A stretch of 64,000 nt of DNA, taken from an uncultured SAR86 cluster bacterium (GTDB lineage Bacteria; Pseudomonadota; Gammaproteobacteria; Magnimaribacterales; Magnimaribacteraceae). The DNA is taken from assembly GCA_902537425.1 (NCBI GenBank), contig CACBBD010000004.1, positions 1 to 64,000 on the forward strand. Direction: 5' to 3'. The position numbers were made by a program, and so were the translations under genes. Shown here piece by piece: positions 7,082 through 16,647 of this stretch (the stretch's first letter is position 1; each line of letters opens with the position of its first letter). The notes below the pieces were generated by a model. The model was given only the letters and a program-made list of their open reading frames with translations. It was not told the origin of the DNA and did no database searches.

Positions 7082-9889
7082 ATGGATAAAAGCAATCAAG
7101 AATTATCCAGTATAAAACTCTATGGTAGGTTGTTGACCTATGTTCTTCCTTATATTCCTCTATTTATTGTAAGTATTTTAGGATTTGCAATTTATTCAGG
7201 CTCTCAAGTAGCTGCTACAGAATGGTTAAAAAGAGTTATAGATTATGTAAGTAGTCCTGAAGGCGATTTAAGATTAGTGCTTCCGCTTGCTTTAATAGCT
7301 ATCGCATTTGTAAGAGGTATAGGTTTCTTCGTAGGAAACTATTTATTGTCCTCTATTTCTAATAGATTAGTTCACAACCTAAGAACTGAACTATTTGAAA
7401 AATTAACTATACTCCCTAGTTCTTTTTATGACGCTCATAGTTCTGGTCACCTTATTTCTAGAATTACCTTCAATGTTATGCAGGTGACCGGTGCAGCAAC
7501 TAATGCATTAAAAATTCTAATACGGGAAGGTCTTTTAGTAATTGGATTAATTACTTATCTGATGTATTTAAACTGGAAGCTAGCATTGTTTCTATTTATT
7601 GCAGCACCTTTCATTGCTCTTATAGTTAGTATTGCAGCAAAAAGGTTAAGGAGAATAAGTGGGAAAATTCAAACGGCTATGGGAGATGTGACTCATGTTG
7701 CATCTGAAACTATTAATGGATATGAAGAGGTTAAATCTTTTGGTGGTGAAGATTATGAAATAGACAGATTTAATAAGGCAAGTGATAACAATAGAAAACA
7801 AAATTTAAAACTAGAGGCTACAAATTCAATTGCATCACCCTTAGTTCAAATGTTTGTTTCTGCGGCGTTAGCACTAGTTACTTGGTTGGCTCTTGATGCT
7901 TCCGTAGTATCTGTGATGACACCAGGAACCTTTATAGCCTTTTTTACTGCAGCAGGTATGTTAGCTAAACCAGTTAGACAATTATCTGAAATTAATAGCC
8001 AAATACAGAAGGGATTAGCTGCTGCTGAAGATATTTTTAGTCAATTAGATGAAGAGATTGAAAAAAATGATGGCATATTCAAATCTGATGAAATTAAAGG
8101 TGAGATTCAATTTAGTAATGTTTCCTTCGCCTATGCTAAATCTACTCAAAATATACTCAATAATATTAATCTTGAAATAAGTATAGGAGAGTCAGTTGCA
8201 TTTGTTGGAAAGTCAGGTGCAGGCAAAACAACCCTAATGAGCCTTCTTCCAAGATTTTATGATGATTTTGAAGGAGAAATAAAGATTGATGGAGTATTGT
8301 TGAGGGAATTTGAAATAAAGAATCTAAGGTCACACATAGCTCTAGTAAGTCAAAACATTACTTTATTTAATGACACTATCGCTAATAATATTAATTATGG
8401 TTCTGAAGAGAGATCACTTGAAGAAATTAAAGTAGCTGCACAAAAAGCCAATGCTCATGATTTCATAGAAGCCCTACCTGATGGTTATGAAACAATTGCC
8501 GGAGATGATGGTGTTCTTCTATCAGGTGGCCAAAGACAGAGAATCGCTATTGCTAGAGCTCTATTAAAAGATGCTCCTATTCTAATCCTTGATGAAGCCA
8601 CTTCTGCGCTGGATTCTGAATCAGAGAATTATATTCAGGAAGCCTTGTTGGAACTGACAAAAAATAGGACAACATTGGTAATTGCGCATAGATTATCAAC
8701 TATTGAGAATTCAGATAAAATTGTAGTGCTTGAATCCGGTCATATTGTTGAAATAGGTTCACATGAAAGCTTAATTTCTCAAGATGGGCACTATGCAGAA
8801 TTACACAAGAATCAATTTAAAGATGATGAAGAAGATGGTCTAAGAAAAGAACCTCAAATAAATTTCCTTGAAGAAAATATTGATGATCTATCTTCGGCAA
8901 GTTTTATAGAGCAAAGTTGGTATCAGAAGAAATTATGGTTATGGCTTCTTTGGCCTCTTTCACTCTTAACGCAATTTGTTTCTAGAAGGAGAAGGAATAA
9001 ATTTTTAGATCAACCTAAACTATCCTGGAAACCTGAGGTCCCAGTTTTAGTGGTTGGTAATATTGTTGTGGGTGGAACCGGAAAAACACCACTAGCTATA
9101 TGGTTAACTAAATTACTTGAAAAGAACGGATATAAACCCGGCATCGTAAGCCGAGGTTATGGTGGATCATCTACTAAGCCTATTATTATTAATGATGAAA
9201 CTTCTGTAAATGTCAGTGGAGATGAACCATTGATTATTCATAGAAACACTCTAAGACCAGTTTGTATATCGACAAACAGAATAGCCGCAATAAAGAAATT
9301 ACTTGCAGATACCGATACCGATATCGTGATTAGTGATGATGGTTTACAACATTATAAGATGGATAGAGATATAGAAATTATAGTTTTTGATGGTAATAGG
9401 GGAATTGGAAATGGACTTTATTTGCCCGCTGGTCCATTAAGAGAGCCTTTAAAAAGAATAGATGAAGCTGATTTTATAGTTAGTTCATCAAAACTTACCA
9501 GATTGAAGACAAAACATAAAAATTACCTGATGAATTATCAGCCGATTGAATGGGCGAGAATCAAAGATAATAAAAGGTTCAATGCCAATTCTTGGCCATT
9601 ATCCAAAAATGTACATGCTGTAGCAGGGATAGGTAATCCAGCTAAGTTTTTTAATACTTTAATAAGCTTAGGCCTTAATCCTATAAGACATAGTTTTCCT
9701 GATCATTATCAATTTAAAGAGGAGGATCTTGATTTCGGAGATTCATTGCCAATTATTATGACGGAAAAAGATGCTGTAAGATGCCTCGAAATGAACTCCA
9801 ATAATCTTTGGTACTTATCTGTAGAAGCTAAATTTGAAAATGAAGATTTGGCCGAAAATATCTTGAATAAACTTAAAATAAACAAATGA
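7082..9889 (+). CDS. MsbA-LpxK fusion: lipid A flippase plus tetraacyldisaccharide 4'-kinase
   Basis: One uninterrupted 935-residue ORF joins two lipid A proteins. Residues about 1-585 are an MsbA-type ABC exporter half: six membrane helices, Walker [10 protein letters not shown] near residue 376, signature [16 protein letters not shown] near 480, Walker [13 protein letters not shown]. After an acidic linker ([20 protein letters not shown]), residues about 600-935 match LpxK: membrane-proximal helix [13 protein letters not shown]-loop [12 protein letters not shown] near 659, SRGYGG, and [12 protein letters not shown]. MsbA flips lipid A-core across the inner membrane; LpxK phosphorylates the disaccharide precursor on its cytoplasmic side. 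There is no Met near where a free LpxK would begin, so this is a true fusion of genes that are usually adjacent. Its stop overlaps the next start (ATGA). Confidence 0.93.
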   Translation: MDKSNQELSSIKLYGRLLTYVLPYIPLFIVSILGFAIYSGSQVAATEWLKRVIDYVSSPEGDLRLVLPLALIAIAFVRGIGFFVGNYLLSSISNRLVHNLRTELFEKLTILPSSFYDAHSSGHLISRITFNVMQVTGAATNALKILIREGLLVIGLITYLMYLNWKLALFLFIAAPFIALIVSIAAKRLRRISGKIQTAMGDVTHVASETINGYEEVKSFGGEDYEIDRFNKASDNNRKQNLKLEATNSIASPLVQMFVSAALALVTWLALDASVVSVMTPGTFIAFFTAAGMLAKPVRQLSEINSQIQKGLAAAEDIFSQLDEEIEKNDGIFKSDEIKGEIQFSNVSFAYAKSTQNILNNINLEISIGESVAFVGKSGAGKTTLMSLLPRFYDDFEGEIKIDGVLLREFEIKNLRSHIALVSQNITLFNDTIANNINYGSEERSLEEIKVAAQKANAHDFIEALPDGYETIAGDDGVLLSGGQRQRIAIARALLKDAPILILDEATSALDSESENYIQEALLELTKNRTTLVIAHRLSTIENSDKIVVLESGHIVEIGSHESLISQDGHYAELHKNQFKDDEEDGLRKEPQINFLEENIDDLSSASFIEQSWYQKKLWLWLLWPLSLLTQFVSRRRRNKFLDQPKLSWKPEVPVLVVGNIVVGGTGKTPLAIWLTKLLEKNGYKPGIVSRGYGGSSTKPIIINDETSVNVSGDEPLIIHRNTLRPVCISTNRIAAIKKLLADTDTDIVISDDGLQHYKMDRDIEIIVFDGNRGIGNGLYLPAGPLREPLKRIDEADFIVSSSKLTRLKTKHKNYLMNYQPIEWARIKDNKRFNANSWPLSKNVHAVAGIGNPAKFFNTLISLGLNPIRHSFPDHYQFKEEDLDFGDSLPIIMTEKDAVRCLEMNSNNLWYLSVEAKFENEDLAENILNKLKINK

Positions 9890-10062
9890 CTAAGATCGAC
9901 AAAAAGCTATTAGATATACTCGTGTGTCCTGTCTCAAAAGGTTCTTTAGAACAAATTGGTGATGAGCTAATATGCAATGAAAGTAAGCTAGCTTATCCCA
10001 TAAAAGATGGAATACCCGTAATGATACCTGACGAGGCAAGAGACCTCTCTGATGAGCTATAG
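9886..10062 (+). CDS. Trm112/YcaR-family small protein
   Basis: A 58-residue ORF missing from the supplied track. It starts at the ATG overlapping the fusion gene's TGA and ends 11 bp inside kdsB. The sequence pattern ([36 protein letters not shown]) matches the YcaR/UPF0434 branch of Trm112-like proteins, which commonly sit between lpxK and kdsB in gammaproteobacteria. The family usually has CPxC; here the second cysteine is serine (CPVS), leaving only Cys14 and Cys30 of the possible metal ligands. Eukaryotic relatives activate methyltransferases; the bacterial role is poorly defined. Confidence 0.88.
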   Translation: MTKIDKKLLDILVCPVSKGSLEQIGDELICNESKLAYPIKDGIPVMIPDEARDLSDEL

Positions 10063-10768
10063 AATAATTATTCCTGCCAGGATTGGCTCCACTAGACTAC
10101 CCAATAAGCCCCTTAAGGATATAGCTGGTAAAACCTTAATTGAAAGAGTAGTTGATCAGGCAAGAAAAACTACTGCTAAATCTATACATGTGGCAACTGA
10201 TTCTGAAGAAATTATGTATCACTGCAATGAAATTAATGTAGAGGCTCTTTTAACCAGTTCGAACCATAAAACAGGATCTGATAGATTATTTGAATCATGC
10301 GATATTTTACAATTGTTGGATGAAGAATTAATAATAAACATTCAGGGAGACGAGCCTTTCATAGATCCCAAGGATATTGAAAACTTAGCGCAATTAGCTG
10401 AAAAAGAAAATGCCAATATGGTTACTTTGTATTCAAGCCTAGTATCAAATGACTTAGCAAATAATAATGTGGTAAAACTTTGGTTGGATTCAAATATAGT
10501 TAAAGATTTCTCAAGAGATGTAGATCATCTACCGAGAAAAGACGCTAAGAAACATATAGGAGTCTATGGATATAAAGTAAATTTCCTTCAGAAGTTTATC
10601 AAATGGAAACAAAGCAAAAATGAGATTAAAAGAAATCTTGAGCAAATGCGAGTCATGGATAATGGAGAGAAAATTTATGCAATTGAATCATCGGGGAAAT
10701 ATCATATCGGTGTCGATACTGAAAGTGATCTCAAGCAAGCCACAGAGATAGCTCTAGATTTAGAATGA
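10052..10768 (+). CDS. kdsB: 3-deoxy-manno-octulosonate cytidylyltransferase
   Basis: Cytoplasmic enzyme activating Kdo with CTP to CMP-Kdo, the donor for the inner core of lipopolysaccharide. It has 238 residues, slightly short of the usual 245-250. The N-terminal nucleotide-binding segment is [14 protein letters not shown], followed by VATDSEEI and the metal-binding [10 protein letters not shown], all diagnostic. The conserved HIGVYGYK segment is present, as is the C-terminal [10 protein letters not shown]. The start overlaps the Trm112-like gene by 11 bp and the stop overlaps murB (ATGA), continuing the envelope operon. Confidence 0.95.
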   Translation: MSYRIIIPARIGSTRLPNKPLKDIAGKTLIERVVDQARKTTAKSIHVATDSEEIMYHCNEINVEALLTSSNHKTGSDRLFESCDILQLLDEELIINIQGDEPFIDPKDIENLAQLAEKENANMVTLYSSLVSNDLANNNVVKLWLDSNIVKDFSRDVDHLPRKDAKKHIGVYGYKVNFLQKFIKWKQSKNEIKRNLEQMRVMDNGEKIYAIESSGKYHIGVDTESDLKQATEIALDLE

Positions 10769-11763
10769 ATTTCATAGCAGATTATCCATTTTCTAAACTA
10801 TCCTCATTAAGGACCACAGAAATAGCATCATTTTTCTGCGAACTTTCTGATATTAATCAAATAGATGAAATAATTTCATTTTCTAATGACAAGAACTTAC
10901 CAATATTAATTATAGGAGAGGGGACGAATATAGTTCCTACTAAAACATTTCAGGGATTGGTAGTTTTCAACAAACTATTAGGTATAAAAGAAATTGATAA
11001 AATGACCATTGAAGTTGCCTCTGGGGAGAACTGGCATGATTTTGTGGAATGGACCGTAAGGCATAAAATGTTTGGGTTAGAAAATCTTGCTTTGATACCA
11101 GGAACAGTTGGAGCTGGACCTATACAGAATATAGGGGCCTACGGATCAGAGATTTCTAGCTTTATAAAAAAGATAACTTGTTTTGATCTTAGGACGGGTT
11201 CAATCAAAGTTTTAAATGCCAACGAATGTGGATTTGGTTACAGAACCAGTATTTTTAAAGATTGCTCTGATTACATAATTTTATCGGTAACATTTCAATT
11301 TAAAACAGATCCTAAAATTAATTATTCCTATGGTTCTCTTCAAGATGAAATTAATAAAAATAACATTAATAAGGATAATCTAACTCATGGGGATATATTC
11401 GATTTGGTCTCAAAAATTCGAAAAAAAGTCTTACCTGATTATAAAGAATTTCCAAATGTTGGAAGTTTTTTTAAGAACGTAATCTTAACTAAAGAAGAAT
11501 TCAGTAAATTAGATATAAATGATGAAATACCAGTCTATTTCGAAGGAGATGACATAAAAATATCTGCTGCTTTTTTAATTGAAAAGTTTGGATGGAAAGG
11601 TTTCAGAGAGGGAAATGTTGGAATATCAGATCAACATGCTCTTGTTTTGGTGACTTACGAAGAAACTGCAGGAGATGAAATTCTTAAATTTGCTAACAAA
11701 ATTATTAATCAAATCTTTTCTATAACTGGAATTAAATTAGAAATAGAACCAACCTTAATATGA
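10765..11763 (+). CDS. murB: UDP-N-acetylenolpyruvoylglucosamine reductase
   Basis: FAD-dependent reductase giving UDP-N-acetylmuramate in peptidoglycan synthesis. It has 332 residues, like E. coli-type (type I) MurB. The FAD-binding part shows ILIIGEGTNIVP and GLENLALIPGTVGAGPIQNIGAYG. The catalytic-region FPNVGSFFKNV contains the serine that protonates the substrate, and the C-terminus has the conserved glutamate in IEPTLI. The N-terminal segment (FSKLSSLRTTEIASFF) deviates from the usual N-T-F motif at the start. It overlaps kdsB and the following LysE-family gene by 4 bp each. Confidence 0.95.
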   Translation: MNFIADYPFSKLSSLRTTEIASFFCELSDINQIDEIISFSNDKNLPILIIGEGTNIVPTKTFQGLVVFNKLLGIKEIDKMTIEVASGENWHDFVEWTVRHKMFGLENLALIPGTVGAGPIQNIGAYGSEISSFIKKITCFDLRTGSIKVLNANECGFGYRTSIFKDCSDYIILSVTFQFKTDPKINYSYGSLQDEINKNNINKDNLTHGDIFDLVSKIRKKVLPDYKEFPNVGSFFKNVILTKEEFSKLDINDEIPVYFEGDDIKISAAFLIEKFGWKGFREGNVGISDQHALVLVTYEETAGDEILKFANKIINQIFSITGIKLEIEPTLI

Positions 11764-12371
11764 CAGAGTTTTTTACGGTAGTCATTCTACATATGTTTGC
11801 TGTAATGAGTCCTGGTCCTGATTTTTTTTTAGTTTCTAGACAGAGTATCCGTTATGGTAGGACGATAGCATTATGGACAGCGGGAGGAATAGGAACAGGT
11901 ATTTTATTTCATTCTGGTTTGGCAGTTACTGGAATGTTAATCATATTAGCTTCTAATGATTTTTACTTTCTTCTTCTTAAATTTATTTGTGCTTTCTATC
12001 TTGTATACCTTGGCCTTACCTCGTTACTTAATGTTTCTAGTTTTGACGAAGATATTAATAATAAAGATAAGTGGAGTAGAGCAGGAGGGTTTACTGTAGG
12101 CCTCATTACGAATATAACGAATATAAAAGCTTTATTATTTTTTATTTCTTTATTTGGTGTAGTTTTGAGTAGCTCCAATAACTTTAGTCTCATGCTATAT
12201 GGGTTATATATGGCAGTTATGACCTTTGTATGGTTTGCTTTCGTTTCTTATATTTTTACAAGTAATTTTTTTATAGAGAAGTTTTTAAAGTTTTTTGGAC
12301 TATTCGAAAAGTTTTTAGGTTTAGCACTGGTTATAATTGCATTAAAGATATTACTTAGTGAGTTTATATAA
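11760..12371 (+). CDS. LysE/RhtB-family amino-acid exporter
   Basis: Inner-membrane exporter of 203 residues with about six hydrophobic helices. The N-terminal signature MSPGPDFFLVSRQSIRYGR and the following GIGTGILFHSGLAV are characteristic of LysE/RhtB transporters; the mid-protein GLITNITNIKALLFF corresponds to the usual NP-K-xxxFF region, with isoleucine replacing the usual proline. It starts 4 bp inside murB and ends 2 bp before the DUF1285 gene, so it is part of the same operon. Substrate unknown; the family exports amino acids or homoserine lactones. Confidence 0.88.
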   Translation: MTEFFTVVILHMFAVMSPGPDFFLVSRQSIRYGRTIALWTAGGIGTGILFHSGLAVTGMLIILASNDFYFLLLKFICAFYLVYLGLTSLLNVSSFDEDINNKDKWSRAGGFTVGLITNITNIKALLFFISLFGVVLSSSNNFSLMLYGLYMAVMTFVWFAFVSYIFTSNFFIEKFLKFFGLFEKFLGLALVIIALKILLSEFI

Positions 12372-12373
12372 AC

Positions 12374-12916
12374 ATGACCGATACAACTATTTCTTCAATC
12401 TTTGCAGAACTGTCAAAGTTAGATGAAGACACATTCCCTCCTGTAGAAAGTTGGGATCCTCCACTATGTGAAAATGTTCATATGAAGATTGATCGGAATG
12501 GAAAATGGTATTTTATGGATTCTGTGATAACTAGGGAACGTATGGTGAAATTATTCAGTAGGGTATTAAGGTTAGATGGTGAAGAATATTTTCTAGTAAC
12601 ACCAGTAGAAAAAATAAAGATTGAAGTTGAGGATAAGCCATTCACAATAGTTGATTTTGAATTCTCAGGTAAAGGTCATGAGCAGGTAATAACTTTCCGA
12701 ACAAATACAGATGAAATATTTGAAGTAAATAGAAACCATCCCATTAGAGTAGCAACTTTGGGTAATAATGATGAACCTTCACCTTACGCACTAGTCAGAA
12801 AAAATTTAGAGGGACTGATATCTAGAAACGTATACTATAAGTTGATAGACATGGCAGAGGAGGTTGATGGGTTTTATGGCGTTTACAGTTCTGGAAATTT
12901 TTTCAGACTTAATTAG
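12374..12916 (+). CDS. DUF1285-family protein
   Basis: Cytoplasmic 180-residue protein of unknown function. The pattern PPVESWDPPLCENVHMKIDRNGKWYFMDSVI followed by LVKLFSRVL-like, EYFLVTPVEKIKIEVEDKPF and VDFEFSG matches DUF1285 proteins, which are widespread in proteobacteria and have a two-domain beta-rich fold. It is the last gene of the envelope operon beginning at the Lol permease, and no intrinsic terminator oriented for this strand is obvious right after it. Family assignment is from remembered conserved motifs; no function is claimed. Confidence 0.82.
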   Translation: MTDTTISSIFAELSKLDEDTFPPVESWDPPLCENVHMKIDRNGKWYFMDSVITRERMVKLFSRVLRLDGEEYFLVTPVEKIKIEVEDKPFTIVDFEFSGKGHEQVITFRTNTDEIFEVNRNHPIRVATLGNNDEPSPYALVRKNLEGLISRNVYYKLIDMAEEVDGFYGVYSSGNFFRLN

Positions 12917-12918
12917 GC

Positions 12919-12949
12919 AAAAAAAAACAGAGCTATTGCTCTGTCTTTA
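12919..12949 (-). terminator. Intrinsic terminator of the candidate minus-strand RNA
   Basis: On the minus strand, ACAGAGC-AATA-GCTCTGT forms a 7-bp stem with a 4-nt loop, extendable through a G-U and A-T pairs, and is followed directly by nine to ten T residues. On the plus strand the hairpin is not followed by a T run, so it terminates leftward transcription. Confidence 0.8.
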
Positions 12950-13136
12950 GTTCGAGTTCGAAAGTGTCTAAACCGAGATTCTGTTTAGCTCCTTGATTGG
13001 TTTCTCTTCCAACCTTGGTGGTCTAAAAAACTTTTTTTGCTAGCTGTTTTTTAGAGCTTTCACCTTCCGTTCTCTAACCTATCTTTCCCCCTTTTCTTCG
13101 TCTCGAGTTGTTTCCAAGTCGGTCTGATAGGTAACA
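12920..13136 (-). ncRNA. Candidate structured small RNA, about 215 nt
   Basis: Read on the minus strand, the segment has a perfect -10 (TATAAT) about 7 nt before the proposed 5' end and finishes in a strong intrinsic terminator. Between them lie several compatible hairpins: a closing stem ACCTATC/GATAGGT around a GAAA-loop hairpin (TTG-GAAA-CAA), TAAAAAAC/GTTTTTTA, GGTTGG/CCAATC and CTAAAC/GTTTAG. Five GGA trinucleotides fall in loops or linkers, which is reminiscent of CsrA/RsmA-binding RNAs. It lacks the signature sequences of tmRNA, RNase P RNA and 4.5S RNA, and I could not match it to 6S RNA. It could also be a 3' UTR of etfD. Existence is likely; family is unassigned. Confidence 0.55.
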
Positions 13137-13142
13137 ATGTAT

Positions 13143-13148
13143 ATTATA
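13143..13148 (-). promoter_or_regulatory. Putative -10 box for the candidate RNA
   Basis: ATTATA on the plus strand is TATAAT on the minus strand, placed to start transcription near 13136. The -35 is poor: TTGCAA is present but only 14 nt upstream, in an AT-rich context. Weak -35 elements are plausible in such AT-rich DNA. Confidence 0.4.
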
Positions 13149-13233
13149 GATTAATTTTTATTTTGCAAGCTTTTTTTTAAAAAAAAAGTAAAAAAAATGA
13201 AATATTTTTTTAGTGGATAAAGTATTGATTTTA

Positions 13234-14883
13234 TTACATATTCGGGTAGTTTGGTCCACCAGCTCCTTCAGGAGTTATCCAATTTATGTTTTGAGAAGGG
13301 TCTTTTATGTCACAAGTTTTACAATGTACACAATTTTGTGCATTAATTTGAAACTGCTTTTCTCCCTCTTTCTCAATTATTTCATAAACACCAGCAGGAC
13401 AGTATCTCTGTGCAGGTTCATCATACTTAGGTAAGTTAACACTCAATGGTATGGAAGGATCTTTAAGTACAAGATGACATGGTTGATCTTCTTCATGATT
13501 CGTATTGGAAAGAAATACTGAAGAAAGCTTGTCGAAACTTATTACACCATCAGGTTTAGGATAGTCAATGCGTGGCATTTCTGAAGACTCTTTTAAACAT
13601 TCATGATCAGGTTGGTCATGATGCAAAGTAAATGGCAGCTTACCTCTGAATATTAACTGGTCAATTCCTGCAAGTGCTACGCCGAGTAAAGTTCCATATT
13701 TATGTATAAATGGTAAAAAGTTTCTAGCTTTATGCAGTTCGGTTTCTAACCACGAAGATTTAAAGTTAGCTGTAACTGTATTTAGATCAGTCATAGGGTC
13801 TTCTTTGTAAAATTCTTCAAAGAGACTTTCAGCAGCAATCATCCCGGACTTCATTGCAGTGTGCGTCCCCTTTATTCTAGGGAAATTCATGGTGCCTGCA
13901 TCGTCTCCTACTAGCATACCGCCAGGAAAATGCATTTTTGGAATAGACTGGTGGCCACCTTTTATAAGAGCTCTTGCTCCATATGCAGTTCTTGTTCCAC
14001 CTACTAAATATTTTTGTATAGATGCTTGATGTTTCCATTGTTGAAACTCATCAAAAGGGCTTATGTGAGGATTATCATAATCAAGAGGCACTATGTAACC
14101 CAAAAACGCTTGATTATTTTCTCCGTGATAAAGGTACGATCCAGATAATACTCCCTTAGCTGCAGGCCATCCCATAGTATGTACAACTAATCCTTCTTCA
14201 TGAACAGAAGGGTCTAGATCCCATACTTCTTTAAAGCCTATGCCATAGTGCTGCGGATCTTTGTCTTCATCGAGGTTGAATAAACTAATAGCTTGTTTTC
14301 CTAGATGACCACGACATCCTTCGGAAAGGATCGTGTATTTAGCCATAAGATTTATGCCAGGTTCATATGAGTCTTTCTTTTCTCCATTAACATCAACTCC
14401 CATATCACCAGTAGCAATTCCTGCAACAACTCCATTGCTGATTATCAACTCAGAGGCTGTAAATCCAGGGAAGATATCTATTTCCAGTCCCTCTGCATAC
14501 TCCGCCATCCATCTACAAAAGTTGCCTAGGCTCATAATGTAGTTTCCATGATTCTTAAAGGTAGTTGCAAATAGCGTCGGTATTGAAAAGTTCAAATTTT
14601 CATTCAGTAGATACCGTACTGAATCTTTTTTAACAGGAGTATTTAGTGGCGCGCCAAGTTCTTTCCAATCAGGTATAAGTTCATCTAATGCTTTTGGATC
14701 AAAAACATTACCAGATAATATATGCGCCCCAACTTCAGAACCTTTTTCAACAACACATATTGACATCTCTTTTGATGCTTCGATTGCTTGTTGTTTTAAC
14801 TTAATTGCAGTAGACAGTCCAGCCGGTCCAGCTCCAACTATGACTACATCATACTCCATTGATTCTCTTTCGATATTTTCCAT
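13234..14883 (-). CDS. etfD: Electron-transfer flavoprotein:ubiquinone oxidoreductase
   Basis: Membrane-associated FAD and 4Fe-4S enzyme passing electrons from reduced ETF to quinone. It has 549 residues, normal for ETF-QO. The N-terminal dinucleotide-binding motif is DVVIVGAGPAGLSTAIKL, followed by GNVFDPKALDELIP and, centrally, GMLVGDDAGTMNFPRIKGTHTAMKSG. The C-terminal ferredoxin-like part has CPAGVYEI, then CVHCKTCDIKDPSQNINW and the terminal PEGAGGPNYPNM, which carry the iron-sulfur cluster cysteines. The start may be 14883 or the second Met at 14859 (MEYDVVIVG); the SD is weak for both. It is divergent from etfB-etfA, its electron donor, across a 76-bp promoter region. Confidence 0.96.
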   Translation of the reverse strand: MENIERESMEYDVVIVGAGPAGLSTAIKLKQQAIEASKEMSICVVEKGSEVGAHILSGNVFDPKALDELIPDWKELGAPLNTPVKKDSVRYLLNENLNFSIPTLFATTFKNHGNYIMSLGNFCRWMAEYAEGLEIDIFPGFTASELIISNGVVAGIATGDMGVDVNGEKKDSYEPGINLMAKYTILSEGCRGHLGKQAISLFNLDEDKDPQHYGIGFKEVWDLDPSVHEEGLVVHTMGWPAAKGVLSGSYLYHGENNQAFLGYIVPLDYDNPHISPFDEFQQWKHQASIQKYLVGGTRTAYGARALIKGGHQSIPKMHFPGGMLVGDDAGTMNFPRIKGTHTAMKSGMIAAESLFEEFYKEDPMTDLNTVTANFKSSWLETELHKARNFLPFIHKYGTLLGVALAGIDQLIFRGKLPFTLHHDQPDHECLKESSEMPRIDYPKPDGVISFDKLSSVFLSNTNHEEDQPCHLVLKDPSIPLSVNLPKYDEPAQRYCPAGVYEIIEKEGEKQFQINAQNCVHCKTCDIKDPSQNINWITPEGAGGPNYPNM

Positions 14884-14894
14884 ACTTTTATTTA

Positions 14895-14924
14895 TTGTAT
14901 TGAGGCGGGCAGCAGTTATAGAAT
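14895..14924 (+). promoter_or_regulatory. Putative promoter for etfBA
   Basis: TTGTAT and TAGAAT are separated by 18 bp within the divergent etfD/etfB spacer, 35 bp before the etfB start; a good SD (AAGGAAG) lies just before the ATG. The opposite strand also offers a TACAAT box for etfD. Consensus match only. Confidence 0.4.
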
Positions 14925-14959
14925 ACGCACTGTAAATTTTACCATATAAGGAAGATAGT

Positions 14960-15712
14960 ATGAAGGTTCTTGTTCCTGTAAAGAGAGTTGTTGATTATAA
15001 CGTCAAAGTAAGGGCTAAATCTGATGAGAGTGGACCTGACTTGAGTAATGCCAAAATGGCTATAAACCCATTCTGTGAAATTGCCATTGAAGAAGCTGTG
15101 AGAATCAAAGAAGCCGGTAATGCAGAAGAGGTAATCGCTGTATCTGTTGGAGACTCTTCATCTCAAGAGCAATTGAGAACATGTTTGGCACTTGGTGCAG
15201 ATAGAGCTATTTTGATAGAAACTGATGAATTTGTTGAACCATTAGGAGTAGCTAAAGCACTTAAAGAAGTTGTTTCTAGAGAAAGTCCTGATCTCATAAT
15301 CCTTGGAAAACAAGCAATAGATGGTGATGCGAACCAAACGGGACAGATGTTGGCAGCAATGTTAGACCTCCCTCAAGGAACCTTCGCTTCAGAGGTTGAA
15401 ATACAAGACGGAGCTGTTCAAGTTACACGAGAAATTGACGGTGGTTTGCAGACACTGTCATTAACCATGCCAGCAATAATTACAACTGATCTAAGATTAA
15501 ATGAACCTAGATATGCTTCTTTACCCAATATTATGAAAGCGAAAAAGAAACCACTTGAAATATTATCCTCATCAGATTTGGGTCTCGATTTATCCCCAAG
15601 GCAAAATACTTTGAAAGTTACTCCTCCTCCAGAGAGGGCCGCAGGGATAATGGTAGAGGACATTGAACAACTAGTTGATAAATTAAAAAACGAAGCAAAG
15701 GTGATTACATGA
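14960..15712 (+). CDS. etfB: Electron-transfer flavoprotein beta subunit
   Basis: Small subunit of the soluble ETF heterodimer that accepts electrons from acyl-CoA dehydrogenases. It has 250 residues. It begins [18 protein letters not shown] and continues with [34 protein letters not shown], and the adenine-binding segment [22 protein letters not shown], all typical of EtfB. It overlaps etfA by 4 bp (ATGA). The two acyl-CoA dehydrogenase genes at 23.8-26.1 kb are plausible electron donors to this complex. Confidence 0.96.
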   Translation: MKVLVPVKRVVDYNVKVRAKSDESGPDLSNAKMAINPFCEIAIEEAVRIKEAGNAEEVIAVSVGDSSSQEQLRTCLALGADRAILIETDEFVEPLGVAKALKEVVSRESPDLIILGKQAIDGDANQTGQMLAAMLDLPQGTFASEVEIQDGAVQVTREIDGGLQTLSLTMPAIITTDLRLNEPRYASLPNIMKAKKKPLEILSSSDLGLDLSPRQNTLKVTPPPERAAGIMVEDIEQLVDKLKNEAKVIT

Positions 15713-16638
15713 GCATATTAGTTATAGCAGAACACGATAATTCAGAATTAAAGGGAGCAACACTCAATACTGTTGCTGCAGCAAAAGAGATTGGAGGTGA
15801 CATAGATATTCTCGTTGCTGGTATGGATTGCGAATCTGTTGCCGATTCAGCTTCTCAAATTCCTGGGGTAAGTAATGTACTTCTAGCAAATAAAGAGACA
15901 TATAAAAATTCTCTTGCTGAGAACTTAGGAAATTTAATAGTTGAGTTATCTGATGGTTATTCACATATCATGGCACCAGCTACAACAAATGGTAAGAATT
16001 TCATGCCCAGAGTAGCAGCCAAGTTGGATGTTTCTCAAATATCTGACATAAGTGCTGTTATTTCAGATGATACGTTTGAACGCCCAATTTATGCAGGTAA
16101 TTGCATAGCAACTGTGCAAAGTACTGATTCAATTAAGGCTATTACGGTCAGAACTACTGGATTTGATGCTTGTGAATCCAGTGGAGGAAGTGCATCTATA
16201 AACTCAATTGAAAACGATACAAATGCAGGAGTTTCCTCTTTTGTTAAAGAAGAGATAGCTGAATCTGATAGACCTGAACTAACTGCAGCAGAAGTTGTTA
16301 TATCGGGTGGAAGAGGTATGCAAAATGGAGATAATTTTAGTCTATTAAATGGAATAGCGGATAAGTTAGGAGCAGCAATTGGGGCTTCAAGAGCAGCTGT
16401 AGATTCTGGATTTGTTCCAAATGATATGCAAGTTGGACAAACAGGGAAGATTGTTGCTCCTGACTTGTACATAGCTGTTGGGATATCCGGTGCAATACAG
16501 CATTTAGCAGGTATGAAAGATAGTAAAGTAATAGTCGCAATCAACAAAGATGAGGAAGCACCAATCTTCTCAGTTGCAGATTATGGATTAGTTGCGGACC
16601 TCTTCGAAGCATTACCTGAATTAGAAGCAAAACTATAA
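15709..16638 (+). CDS. etfA: Electron-transfer flavoprotein alpha subunit
   Basis: FAD-carrying large subunit of ETF, 309 residues. The N-terminal domain starts with [20 protein letters not shown]. The C-terminal FAD domain shows [73 protein letters not shown] and [23 protein letters not shown] when read across its length, the diagnostic FAD-binding region. It is translationally coupled to etfB and convergent with trmA, with only 9 bp between them. Confidence 0.96.
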   Translation: MSILVIAEHDNSELKGATLNTVAAAKEIGGDIDILVAGMDCESVADSASQIPGVSNVLLANKETYKNSLAENLGNLIVELSDGYSHIMAPATTNGKNFMPRVAAKLDVSQISDISAVISDDTFERPIYAGNCIATVQSTDSIKAITVRTTGFDACESSGGSASINSIENDTNAGVSSFVKEEIAESDRPELTAAEVVISGGRGMQNGDNFSLLNGIADKLGAAIGASRAAVDSGFVPNDMQVGQTGKIVAPDLYIAVGISGAIQHLAGMKDSKVIVAINKDEEAPIFSVADYGLVADLFEALPELEAKL

Positions 16639-16647
16639 AAAAGCAAA

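Larger units (their letters stand above)
12917..13233. other. 317-bp gene-free stretch between convergent operons
   Basis: This is the only non-coding stretch above 300 bp. The left two-thirds (12920-13136) hold a probable minus-strand structured RNA with terminator and -10 box, annotated separately. The right third is extremely AT-rich, with back-to-back homopolymers (eight T then nine A near 13171-13187, further A and T runs to 13211). It may act as a bent spacer and transcription end for etfD, which finishes at 13234 on the minus strand. No convincing protein ORF is present on either strand in the structured part. Confidence 0.7.

Noticed and set aside
12919-13148. tmRNA, RNase P RNA, 4.5S RNA or 6S RNA identity for the structured RNA
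   Set aside because: The conserved signatures I know for tmRNA (tag and T-arm), RNase P (GAGGAAAGUC) and 4.5S RNA are absent on both strands, and no convincing 6S-like layout was seen, so the RNA is left unassigned.
13213-13434. 73-aa plus-strand ORF at the etfD 3' end
   Set aside because: It lies mostly antisense to the conserved ETF-QO iron-sulfur region and has no SD or family signal; it is a shadow ORF.
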